Position numbers and translations under genes: made by a program. Positions 1 to 9,520 of a DNA stretch of 64,000 nucleotides are shown one piece after another (position 1 is the stretch's first letter; every line of letters begins with the position of its first letter). Source of the stretch: Inia geoffrensis (lineage: Eukaryota; Chordata; Mammalia; Artiodactyla; Iniidae); assembly GCA_036417435.1 (NCBI GenBank), contig CM070913.1, positions 2,594,680-2,658,679 of the forward strand. Reading direction: 5' to 3'. Under the pieces are notes generated by a model. It was not told the DNA's origin. It made no database searches and saw nothing but the letters and a program-made list of their open reading frames with translations.

Positions 1-6
1 TTTAAC

Positions 7-1350
7 CAGTACATCAACACTAACCCATGCCCTCTAACGTACGCCAACCCTAAGCCATTGCCGTACCCTAACCTGTACCCTAATCAATCCCCATTCCCTA
101 ACCCTAACGCTAACCCTAACCCTTAACGTGACCCTCTTCCGAGGCCTTACCCTAACCCGTGCCCTAATCGTAAGCAGTACACTAACACTAACTAGTGACC
201 TCACACGTACGCTAAACCTTAAGCGTTGTGGTACCCTAAACTGTGCCCTAATATCTCCCCATTCCCTAACCCTAACCCTAACCCGAATTCTATCCCTGAC
301 CCTCACCCGAAACCTTACCCTCACCCGTGCCCTAATCTTAACCAGGACACCAACACTAACTTGTGCCCTCACACGTACGCTAACCCTTAATCGTTGTCGT
401 ACCCTAAACTGTACCCTAATCCCTCCCCATTCCCTAACCCTAACCCTAACCCGAATCCTAACCCTGACCCTCACCTGAAGCCTTACCCTCACCCGTGCCC
501 TAATCTTAACCAGGACACTAACACTAACCCTTGCCCTTACACGAACGCTAACCCTTAAGCACTGTCGTACCCTAAGCTGTACCCTAATCCCTCTGCATTC
601 CTTAACCCTAACCCTAACCCGAATCCTAACCCTGACCCTCACCCGAAGCCTTACCCTCACCCGTGCCCTAATCTTAACCAGGACACCAACACTAACTCGT
701 GCCCTCACACGTACGCTAAACCTTAAGCGTTGTCGTGCCCTAAATTGTACCCTAATCCCTCCCCATTCCTTAACCCTAACCCTAACCCCATCCCTAAACC
801 TGACCCACTTCCTATGCCCTACCCTAACCAATGCCCTAATCTTAACCAGTACACAAACACTAACTCATGGCCTCAAACGTACGCTAACCCTTAAGCATTG
901 TCGTACCCTATCCTGTACCCTAATCCCTCCCCATTCCCTAACCCTAACCCTAAGCGAAACCCTGAACGTGACCCTTTTCCGAGGCCTTACCCTCATCGGT
1001 GCCGTTGTCTTAACCAGTACACCAACACTAACTCGTGCCCTCACACTTACGCTAACCCTTAAGCATTGTCGTACCCTAACCTGTACCCTAATCCCTCTCC
1101 ATTCCCTAACCCTAACCCTAACCCGAATCCTAACCCTGACCCTCACCCGAAGCCTTACCCTCACCTGTGCCCATATCTTAACCAGGACACCAAGACTAAC
1201 TCGTGCCCTCACACGTACGCTAACACTAAACAGCAGCGGTACCCTAACCTGTACCCTAATCCCTCTCCATTCCCTAACCCTAACCCTAACCTGAAACCTA
1301 ACCATGACACTCACTCGGAACTTTACCCTCACCCGTGTCCTAATTTTAAC
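7..1350 (+). repeat. HOR unit 1, complete ABCDEFGH (1344 bp)
   Basis: Bases 1-6 are the end of a preceding H. Monomers start at 7, 175, 343, 511, 679, 847, 1015 and 1183. The H tail reads ACTCACTCGGAAC, a form shared with the units ending at 10418, 19486, 28554, 38966 and 46355. Confidence 0.9.
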
Positions 1351-2526
1351 CAGTACATCAACACTAACCCATGCCCTCTAACTTACGCCAACCCTAAGCC
1401 ATTGCCCTACCCTAACCTGTACCCTAATCAATCCCCATTCCCTAACCCTAACCCTAACCCTAACCGTTAACGTGACCCTCTTCCGAGGCCTTACCCTCAC
1501 CCGTGCCCTAATCGTAAGCAGTACACTAACACTAACTAGTGACCTCACACGTACGCTAAACCTTAAGCGTTGTGGTACCCAAAACTGTGCCCTAATATCG
1601 CCCCATTCCCTAACCCTAACCCTAACCCGAATTCTAACCCTGACCCTCACCCGAAACCTTACCCTCACCCGTGCCCTAATCTTAACCAGGACACCAACAC
1701 TATCTTGTGCCCTCACACGTACGCTAACCCTTAATCGTTGTCGTACCCTAAACTGTACCCTAATCCCTCCCCATTCCCTAACCCTAACCCTAACCCGAAT
1801 CCTAACCGTGACCCTCACCTGAAGCCTTACCCTCACCCGTGCCCTTAACTTAACCAGGACACTAACACTAACCCTTGCCCTCACACGAACGCTAACCCAT
1901 AAGCACTGTCGTACCCTAAGCTGTACCCTAATCCCTCTGCATTCCTCAACCCTAACCCTAACCCCATCCCTAAACCTGACCCACTTCCGATGCCCTACCC
2001 TAACCAATGCCCTAATCTTAACCAGTACACAAACACTAACTCATGCCCTCAAACGTACGCTAACCCTTAAGCATTGTTGTACCCTATCCTGTACCCTAAT
2101 CCCTTTCCATTCCCTAACCCTAACCCTAAGCGAAACCCTGAACGTGACCCTTTTCCGAGGCCTTACCCTCATCGGTGCCATTGTCTTAACCAGTACACCA
2201 ACACTAACTCGTGCCCTCACACTTACGCTAACCCTTAAGCATTGTCGTACCCTAACCTGTACCCTAATCCCTCTCCATTCCCTAACCCTAACCCTAACCC
2301 GAATCCTAACCCTGACCCTCACCCGAACCCTTACCCTCACCCGTGCCCTAATCTTAACCAGGACACCAAGACTAACTCGTGCCCTCAAACGTACGCTAAC
2401 ACTAAACCGCAGCAGTACCCTAACCTGTACCCTAATCCCTCTCCATTCCCTAACCCTAACCCTAACCTGAAACCTAACCATGACACTCACCCGAAACTTT
2501 ACCCTCACCCGTGTCCTAATTTTAAC
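1351..2526 (+). repeat. HOR unit 2, seven monomers ABC[D/E]FGH (1176 bp)
   Basis: The monomer at 1855 has a D head and an E tail, so one monomer is missing. A carries CTCTAACTTACGCC and B carries ACCCAAAACTG. The unit closely matches the units at 10419 and 46356, which share the same D/E junction. Confidence 0.9.
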
Positions 2527-4205
2527 CAGTACATCAACACTAACCCATGCCCTCTAACGTACGCCAACCCTAAGCCATTGCCGTACCCTAACATGTACCC
2601 TAATCAATCCCCATTCCTTAACCCTAACCCTAACCCTAACCCTTAACGTGACCCTCTTCCGAGGCCTTACCCTCACCCGTGCCCTAATCGTAAGCAGTAC
2701 ACTAACACTAACTAGTGACCTCACACATACGCTAAACCTTAAGCGTTGTGGTACCCTAAACTGTGCCCTAATATCTCCCCATTCCTTAACCCTAACCCTA
2801 ACCCGAATCCTAACCCTGACCCTCACCTGAAGCCTTACCCTCACCCGTGCCCTAATCTTAACCAGGACACTAACACTAACCCTTGCCCTCACACGAACGC
2901 TAACCCTTAAGCACTGTCGTACCCTAAGCTGTAACCTAATCCCTCTGCATTCCTTAACCCTAAGCCTTACCCGAATCCTAACCCTGACCCTCACCCGAAG
3001 CCTTACCCTCACCCGTGCCCTAATCTTAACCAGAACACCAACACTAACTCGTGCCCTCACACGTACGCTAAACCTTAAGCGTTGTCGTACCTTAAATTTT
3101 ACCCTAATCCCTCCCCATTCCTTAACCCTAACCCTAACCCCATCCCTAAACCTGACCCACTTCCGATGCCCTACCCTAACCAATGCCCTAATCTTAACCA
3201 GTACACAAACACTAACTCATGCCCTCAAACGTACCCTAACCCTTAAGCATTGTCATATCCTATCCTGTACCCTAATCCCTCCCCATTCCCTAACCCTAAC
3301 CCTAAGCGAAACCCTGAACGTGACCCTTTTCCGAGTCCTTACCCTCATCGGTGCCGCTGTCTTAACCAGTACCCAACACTAACTCGTGCCCTCACACTTA
3401 CGCTAACCCTTAAGCATTGTCATACCCTAACCTGTACCCTAATCCCTCTCCATTCCCTAACCCTAACCCTAAACCGAATCCTAACCCTGACCCTCACCCG
3501 AAGCCTTACCCTCACCCGTGCCCTAATCTTAACCAGGACACCAACACTAACTCGTGCCCTCACACATACGCTAAACCTTAAGCGTTGTCATACCCTAAAT
3601 TGTACCCTAATCCCTCCCCATTCCTTAACCCTAACCCTAACCCCATCCCTAAACCTGACCCACTTAGGATACCCTACACTAACCAATGCCCTAATCTTAA
3701 CCAGTACACAAACACTAACTCATGCCCTCAAACGTACGCTAACCCTTAAGCATTGTCGTACCCTATCCTGTACCCTAATCCCTCCACATTCCCTAACCCT
3801 AACCCTAAGTGAAACCCTGAACGTGACCCTTTCCCTAGGCCTTACCCTCATCGGTGCCGTTGTCTTAACCAGTACACCAACACTAACTCGTGCCCTCACA
3901 CTTACGCTAACCCTTAAGCATTGTCGTACCCTAACCTGTACCCTAATCCCACTCCATTCCCCAACCCTAACCCTAACCCGAATCCTAACCCTGACCCTCA
4001 CCCGAAGCCTTACCCTCACCCGTGCCCTAATCTTAACCAGGACACCAAGACTAACTCGTGCCCTCACACGTACGCTAACACTAAACCGCAGCGGTACCCT
4101 AACCTGTACCCGAATCCCTCTCCATTCCCTAACCCTAACCCTAACCTGAAACCTAACCATGACACTCACCCGAAACTTTACCCTCACCCGTGTCCTAATT
4201 TTAAC
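2527..4205 (+). repeat. HOR unit 3, ten monomers A[B/C]DEF[G/D]EFGH (1679 bp)
   Basis: A B head joins a C tail in the monomer at 2695. A G head at 3367 (with the CAGTACCCAAC one-base deletion) runs into a second E-F-G-H series at 3534. The two E-F passages are of different lineages: CTTCCGATG first, CTTAGGATA second. Confidence 0.88.
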
Positions 4206-5381
4206 CAGTACATCAACACTAACCCATGCCCTCTAATGTACGCCAACCCTAAGCCATTGCCGTACACTAACCTGTACCCTAATCAATCCCCATTCCCTAA
4301 CCCTAACCCTAACCCTAACCCTTAACGTGACCCTCTTCCGAAGCCTTACCCTCACCCGTGCCCTAATCGTAAGCAGTACACTAACACTAACTAGTGACCT
4401 CACACGTACGCTAAACCTTAAGCGTTGTCGTACCCTAAACTGTGCCCTAATATCTCCCCATTCCCTAACCTTAACCCTATCCCGAATTCTATCCCTGACC
4501 CTCACCCGAAACCTTACCCTCACCCGTGCCCTTATCTTAACCAGGACACCAACACTAACTTGTACCCTCACACTTATGCTGACCCTTAATCGTTGTCGTA
4601 CCCTAAACTGTACCCTAATCCCTCCCCATTCCCTAACCCTAACCCTAACCCGAATCCTAAACCTGACCCTCACCCGAAGCCTTACCCTCACCCGTGCCCT
4701 AATCTTAACCAGTCCACCAACACTAACTCGTGCCCTCACACGTACGCTAAACCTTAAGCGTTGTCGTACCCTAAATTGTACCCTAATCCCTCCCCATTCC
4801 TTAACCCTAACCCTAACCCCATCCCTAAACCTGACCCACTTCCGATGCCCTACCCTAACCAATGCCCTAATCTTAACCAGTACACAAACACTAACTCATG
4901 CCCTCAAACGTACGCTAACCCTTTAGCATTGTCGTACCCTATCCTGTACCCTAATCCCTCCCCATTCCCTAAACCTAACCCTAAGCGAAACCCTGAACGT
5001 GACCCTTTTCCGAGACCTTACCCTCATCGGTGCCGTTGTCTTAACCAGTACACCAACACTAACTCGTGCCCTCACACTTACGCTAACCCTTAAGCATTGT
5101 CATACCCTAACCTGTACCCTAATCCCTCTCCATTCCCTAACCCTAACCCTAACCCGAATCCTAACCCTGACCCTCACCCGAAGCCTTACCCTCACCCGTG
5201 CCCTAATCTTAACCAGGACACCAAGACAAACTCGTGCTCTCAAACGTACGCTAACACTAAACCGCAGCGGTACCCTAACCTGTACCCTAATCCTTCTCCA
5301 TTCCCTAACCCTAACCCTAACCTGAAACCTAACCATGACACTCACCCGAAACTTTACCCTCACCCGTGTCCTAATTTTAAC
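4206..5381 (+). repeat. HOR unit 4, seven monomers AB[C/D]EFGH (1176 bp)
   Basis: A carries CTCTAATGTACGCC and GTACACTAACC, a form also found at 7899, 15289, 19487 and 48372. The C head at 4542 joins a D-like tail, then E (4710, with CAGTCCACC). The right part, from about 4620, recurs at 61430 onward. Confidence 0.88.
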
Positions 5382-6554
5382 CACTACATCAACACTAACC
5401 CATGCCCTGTAACGTACGCCAACCCTAAGCCTTTGCCGTACCTTAACCTGTACCCTAATCAAACCCATTCCCTAACCCTAACGCTAACCCTAACCCTTAA
5501 CGTGACCCTCTTCCGAGGCCTTAACCTCACCCGTGCCCTAATCGTAATCAGTACACTAACACTAACTAGTGACCTCACACGTACGCTAAACCTTAAGCGT
5601 TGTGGTACCCTAAACTGTACCCTAATCCCTCCCCATTCCCTAACCCTAACCCTAACCCGAATCCTAACCCTGACCCTCACCTGAAGCCTTACCCTCACCG
5701 TGCCCTAATCTTAACCAGGACACTAACACTAACCCTTGCCCTCACACGAACGCTAACACTTAAGCACTGTCGTACCCTAAGCTGTAACCTAATCCCTCTG
5801 CATTCCTTAACCCTAAGCCTTACCCGAATCCTAACCCTGACCCTCACCCGAAGCCTTACCCTCACCCGTGCCCTAATCTTAACCAGAACACCAACACTAA
5901 CTCGTGCCCTCACACGTACGCTAAACCTTAAGCGTTGTCGTACCTTAAATTTTACCCTAATCCCTCCCCATTCCTTAACCCTAACCCTAACCCCATCCCT
6001 AAACCTGACCCACTTCCGATGCCCTACCCTAACCAATGCCCTAATCTTAACCAGTACACAAACACTAACTCATGCCCTCAAACGTACCCTAACCCTTAAG
6101 CATTGTCATATCCTATCCTGTACCCTAATCCCTCCCCATTCCCTAACCCTAACCCTAAGCGAAACCCTGAACGTGACCCTTTTCCGAGTCCTTACCCTCA
6201 TCGGTGCCGTTGTCTTAACCAGTACCCAACACTAACTCGTACCCTCACACTTACGCTAACCCTTAAGCATTGTCATACCCTAACCTGTACCCTAATCCCT
6301 CTCCATTCCCTAACCCTAACCCTAAACCGAATCCTAACCCTGACCCTCACCCGAAGCCTTACCCTCACCCGTCCCCTAATCTTAACCAGGACACCAAGAC
6401 TAATTCGTGCCCTCACACGTACGCTAACACTAAACCGCAGCGGTACCCTAACCTGTACCCTAATCCCTCTCCATTCCCTAACCCTAACCCTAACCTGAAA
6501 CCTAACCATGACACTCACCCGATACTTTACCCTCACCCGTGTCCTAATTTTAAC
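5382..6554 (+). repeat. HOR unit 5, seven monomers A[B/C]DEFGH (1173 bp)
   Basis: Three single-base losses shorten the unit: AATCAAACCCATT near 5461, CTCACCGTGCCC near 5698, and CAGTACCCAAC at 6220. The head reads CCACTACATC in place of CCAGTACATC. All of these changes recur in the unit at 62193. Confidence 0.9.
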
Positions 6555-6722
6555 CAGTACATCAACACTAACCCATGCCCTCTAACGTACGCCAAACCTA
6601 AGCCATTGCCGTACCCTAACCTGTACCCTAATCAATCCCCTTTCCCTAACCCTAACCCTAACCCTAACCCTTAACGTGACCCTCTTCCGAGGCCTTACCC
6701 TCACCCGTGCCCTAATCGTAAG
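6555..6722 (+). repeat. Reference monomer class A (168 bp)
   Basis: Class A is marked by the head CAGTACATCAACAC, by AAGCCATTGCCGTACC where other classes have a CTTAAG box, and by a tail CTTAACGTGACCCTCTTCC. It holds the longest perfect telomeric run of any class, normally four CCCTAA plus CCC. This copy has CCCCTTTCCC before the run where most have CCCCATTCCC. The monomer ends in CTAATCGTAAG, which leads into class B. Confidence 0.9.
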
Positions 6723-6890
6723 CAGTACACTAACACTAACTAGTGACCTCACACGTACGCTAAACCTTAAGCGTTGTGGTACCCTAAACTGTGCCCTAAT
6801 ATCTCCCCATTCCCTAACCCTAACCCTAACCCGAATTCTATCCCTGACCCTCACCCGAAACCTTACCCTCACCCGTGCCCTAATCTTAAC
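6723..6890 (+). repeat. Reference monomer class B (168 bp)
   Basis: Class B is marked by ACTAACTAGTGACC (contains ACTAGT, a SpeI site, seen only in this class), by GTGGTACCC (a KpnI site) and by CTAATATCTCCCC. Intact B tails carry CCGAATTCTATCCC (an EcoRI site). B heads fused to another tail lack the EcoRI site. Confidence 0.9.
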
Positions 6891-7058
6891 CAGGACACCA
6901 TCACTAACTTGTGCCCTCACACGTACGCTAACCCTTAATCGTTGTCGTACCCTAAATTGTACCCTAATCCCTCCCCATTACCTAACCCTAACCCTAACCC
7001 GAATCCTAACCCTGACCCTCACCTGAAGCCTTACCCTCACCCGTGCCCTAATCTTAAC
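6891..7058 (+). repeat. Reference monomer class C (168 bp)
   Basis: Class C is marked by a CAGGACACC head followed by ACTTGTGCC, by CCCTTAATCGTTGTCG (CTTAAT replaces the CTTAAG seen in most classes), and by the tail CCCTCACCTGAAGCC. This copy carries CACCATCAC in the head and CCCATTACC before the core, which removes one C3 tract. Confidence 0.88.
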
Positions 7059-7226
7059 CAGGACACTAACACTAACCCTTGCCCTCACACGAACGCTAAC
7101 CCTTAAGCACTGTCGTACCCTAAGCTGTACCCTAATCCCTCTGCATTCCTTAACCCTAACCCTAACCCGAATCCTAAACCTGACCCTCACCCGAAGCCTT
7201 ACCTTCACCCGTGCCCTAATCTTAAC
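7059..7226 (+). repeat. Reference monomer class D (168 bp)
   Basis: Class D is marked by CAGGACACTAACAC, CCCTTGCCCTCACACGAACG, AAGCACTGTCG, CTAAGCTGTACC and CTCTGCATTCCTTAACCC. In the 3862-bp blocks, its third-unit copies share a one-base deletion (GCTACCCTTAAG in place of GCTAACCCTTAAG). Confidence 0.9.
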
Positions 7227-7394
7227 CAGGACACCAACACTAACTCGTGCCCTCACATATACGCTAAACCTTAAGCGTTGTCATACCCTAAATTGTACCC
7301 TAATCCCTCCCCATTCCTTAACACTAACCCTAACCCCATCCCTAAACCTGAACCACTTAGGATGCCCTACACTAACCAATGCCCTAATCTTAAC
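7227..7394 (+). repeat. Reference monomer class E (168 bp)
   Basis: Class E is marked by CACCAACACTAACTCG, CTAAACCTTAAGCG, CTAAATTGTACC and the tail CCCCATCCCTAAACC. The tail exists in two versions: CACTTCCGATGCC or CACTTCCTATGCC in most units, and CACTTAGGATGCC here. The AGGATG form marks a lineage of HOR units (the units starting at 2527, 6555, 11595, 13945 and 47532). Confidence 0.88.
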
Positions 7395-7562
7395 CAGTAC
7401 ACAAACACTAACTCATGCCCTCAAACGTACGCTAACCCTTAAGCATTGTCGTACCCTATCCTGTACCCTAATCCCTCCACATTCCCTAACCCTAACCCTA
7501 AGCGAAACCCTGAACGTGACCCTTTCCCTAGGCCTTACCCTCATCGCTGCCGTTGTCTTAAC
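7395..7562 (+). repeat. Reference monomer class F (168 bp)
   Basis: Class F is marked by CAGTACACAAACAC, ACTCATGCCCTCAAACG, CCCTATCCTGTACC and AAGCGAAACCCTGAACGTG. Its tail usually reads CCTTTTCCGAGGCC. Here it reads CCTTTCCCTAGGCC, which creates an AvrII site that travels with the AGGATG form of E. The tail ends CATCGGTGCCGTTGTC (here CATCGCTGCC). Confidence 0.88.
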
Positions 7563-7730
7563 CAGTACACCAACACTAACTCGTGCCCTCACACTTACGC
7601 TAACCCTTAAGCATTGTCGTACCCTAACCTGTACCCTAATCCCACTCCATTCCCCAACCCTAACCCTAACCCGAATCCTAACCCTGACCCTCACCCGAAG
7701 CCTTACCCTCACCCGTGCCCTAATCTTAAC
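7563..7730 (+). repeat. Reference monomer class G (168 bp)
   Basis: Class G is marked by CAGTACACCAACAC, CCCTCACACTTACGC, AAGCATTGTCG and CTCTCCATTCCC (here CCACTCCATTCCCC). Ten copies in the window share a one-base deletion at the head (CAGTACCCAACAC): 3367, 6220, 13610, 16297, 20495, 24357, 32082, 42494, 49380 and 63031. Confidence 0.88.
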
Positions 7731-7898
7731 CAGGACACCAAGACTAACTCGTGCCCTCACACGTACGCTAACACTAAACCGCAGCGATACCCTAACCTGT
7801 ACCCGAATCCCTCTCCATTCCCTAACCCTAACCCTAACCTGAAACCTAACCATGACACTCACCCGAAACTTTACCCTCACCCGTGTCCTAATTTTAAC
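7731..7898 (+). repeat. Reference monomer class H (168 bp)
   Basis: Class H is marked by CAGGACACCAAGAC, CTAAACCGCAGCGG (here CAGCGA), AACCTGAAACCTAACC, ATGACACTCACCC and the tail CGTGTCCTAATTTTAAC. It closes the HOR and leads into A. CTAACC in this class lacks the fourth C3 tract seen in C and G. Confidence 0.88.
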
Positions 7899-9074
7899 CA
7901 GTACATCAACACTAACCCATGCCCTCTAATGTACGCCAACCCTAAGCCATTGCCGTACACTAACCTGTACCCTAATCAATCCCCATTCCCTAACCCTAAC
8001 CCTAACCCTAACCCTTAACGTGACCCTCTTCCGAAGCCTTACCCTCACCCGTGACCTAATCGTAAGCAGTACACTAACACTAACTAGTGACCTCACACGT
8101 ACGCTAAACCTTAAGCGTTGTCGTACCCTAAACTGTGCCCTAATATCTCCCCATTCCCTAACCCTAACCCTATCCCGAATTCTATCCCTGACCCTCACCC
8201 GAAACCTTACCCTCACCCGTGCCCTTATCTTAACCAGGACACCAACACTAACTTGTACCCTCACACGTATGCTGACACTTAATCGTTGTCGTACCCTAAA
8301 CTGTACCCTAATCCCTCCCCATTCCCTAACCCTAACCCTAACCCGAATCCTAACCCTGACCCTCACCCGAAGCCTTACCCTCACCCGTGCCCTAATCTTA
8401 ACCAGTCCACCAACACTAACTCGTGCCCTCACACGTACGCTAAACCTTAAGCGTTGTCGTACCCTAAATTGTACCCTAATCCCTCTGCATTCCTTAACCC
8501 TAACCCTAACCCATTCCCTAAACCTGACCCACTTCCTATGCCCTACCCTAACCAATGCCCTAATCTTAACCAGTACACAAACACTAACTCATGCCCTCAA
8601 ACGTACGCTAACCCTTAAGCATTGTCGTACCCTATCCTTTACCCTAATCCCTCCCCATTCCGTAACCCTAACCCTAAGCGAAACCCTAAACGTGACACTT
8701 TTCCGAGGCCTTACCTTCATCGGTGACGTTGTCTTAACCAGTACACCAACACTAACTCGTGCCCTCACACTTACGCTAACCCTTAAGCATTGTCGTACCC
8801 TAACCTGTACCCTAATGCCTCTCATTTCCCTAAACCTAACCCTAACCCGAATCCTAACCCTGACCCACACCCGAAGCTTTACCCTCAGCCGTGCCCTAAT
8901 CTTAACCAGGACACCAAGACTAACTCGTGCCTTCAAACGTACGCTAACGCTAAACCGCAGCGGTAACCTAACCTGTACCCTAATCCCTCTCCATTCCCTA
9001 ACCCTAACCCTAACCTGAAACCTAACCATGACACTCACCCGAAACTTTACCCTCACCCGTGTCCTAATTTTAAC
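7899..9074 (+). repeat. HOR unit 7, seven monomers AB[C/D]EFGH (1176 bp)
   Basis: A has the CTAATGTACGCC form. The C/D fused monomer is at 8235 and E at 8403 (CAGTCCACC). The H head region reads CCTTCAAACG and CAGCGGTAACC. G has CTCATTTCCC and CGAAGCTTTACC (a HindIII site), a G variant common from 18.8 kb onward. Confidence 0.88.
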
Positions 9075-9163
9075 CAGTACATCAACACTAACCCATGCCC
9101 TCTAACGTACGCCAACCCTAAGCCATTGCCGTACCCTAACCTGTACCCTAATCAATCCCCATT

Positions 9164-9190
9164 CCCTAACCCTAACCCTAACCCTAACCC
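9164..9190 (+). repeat. Perfect telomeric run in class A monomer (four CCCTAA plus CCC)
   Basis: Class A normally carries the longest perfect telomere run of the HOR, so such a run recurs about once per unit. It is interrupted in a few copies: a CGCTAA hexamer near 117, near 5481 and near 62292, and ACCATAACC near 28663 and 39071. Confidence 0.85.
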
Positions 9191-9499
9191 TTAACGTGAC
9201 CCTCTTCCGAGGCCTTACCCTCACCCGTGCCCTAATCGTAAGCAGTACACTAACACTAACTAGTGACCTCACACGTACGCTAAAACTTAAGTGTTGTGGT
9301 ACCCTAAACTGTGCCCTAATATCTCCCCATTCCCTAACCCTAACCCTAACCCGAATTCTATCCCTGACCCTCACCCGAAACCTTACCCTCACCCGTGCCC
9401 TAATCTTAACCAGGACACCAACACTAACTTGTGCCCTCACACGTACGCTAACCCTTAATCGTTGTCGTACCCTAAACTGTACCCTAATCCCTCCCCATT

Positions 9500-9520
9500 C
9501 CCTAACCCTAACCCTAACCC
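9500..9520 (-). other. Telomeric core of a class C monomer: four C3 tracts, G-quadruplex-capable on the - strand
   Basis: Four CCC tracts are separated by three TAA loops, so the - strand reads as four GGG tracts with TTA loops, the classic telomeric quadruplex pattern. The same core sits at the same place (hexamers 15 to 19) in most B, C and G monomers. A has five tracts, E has four with a CCCCATCCC end, and D, F and H usually have three close ones. The core also contains TAACCCTAA, the double-stranded TRF-type site in vertebrates. Folding and protein binding are inference. Confidence 0.75.

Larger units (their letters stand above)
6555..7898 (+). repeat. HOR unit 6, complete ABCDEFGH (1344 bp)
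   Basis: This unit belongs to the lineage with CTTAGGATG in the E tail and CCCTAGGCC in the F tail. It is used here as the reference for monomer classes. Its first 635 bp match the partial unit at the right edge of the window. Confidence 0.92.

Noticed and set aside
34..831. Arg-Val-rich open frame of 265 codons on the - strand, recurring about once per HOR
   Set aside because: It is the translation of GTTAGG-like hexamers. It recurs with the repeat, has no domain, no unique sequence and no upstream signals, and the same DNA is open in other frames on both strands.
1066..1470. Asn-Pro-rich frames resembling structural, antifreeze-like or surface repeat proteins
   Set aside because: Low-complexity resemblance only. 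Starts are TTG in the apparent frame, and every monomer yields the same frame.
6747..6760. Palindromes CTTAAG, CGTACG and ACTAGT as regulatory operators
   Set aside because: They are six-base palindromes generated by hexamer decay and repeated with the monomer. There are no genes to regulate.
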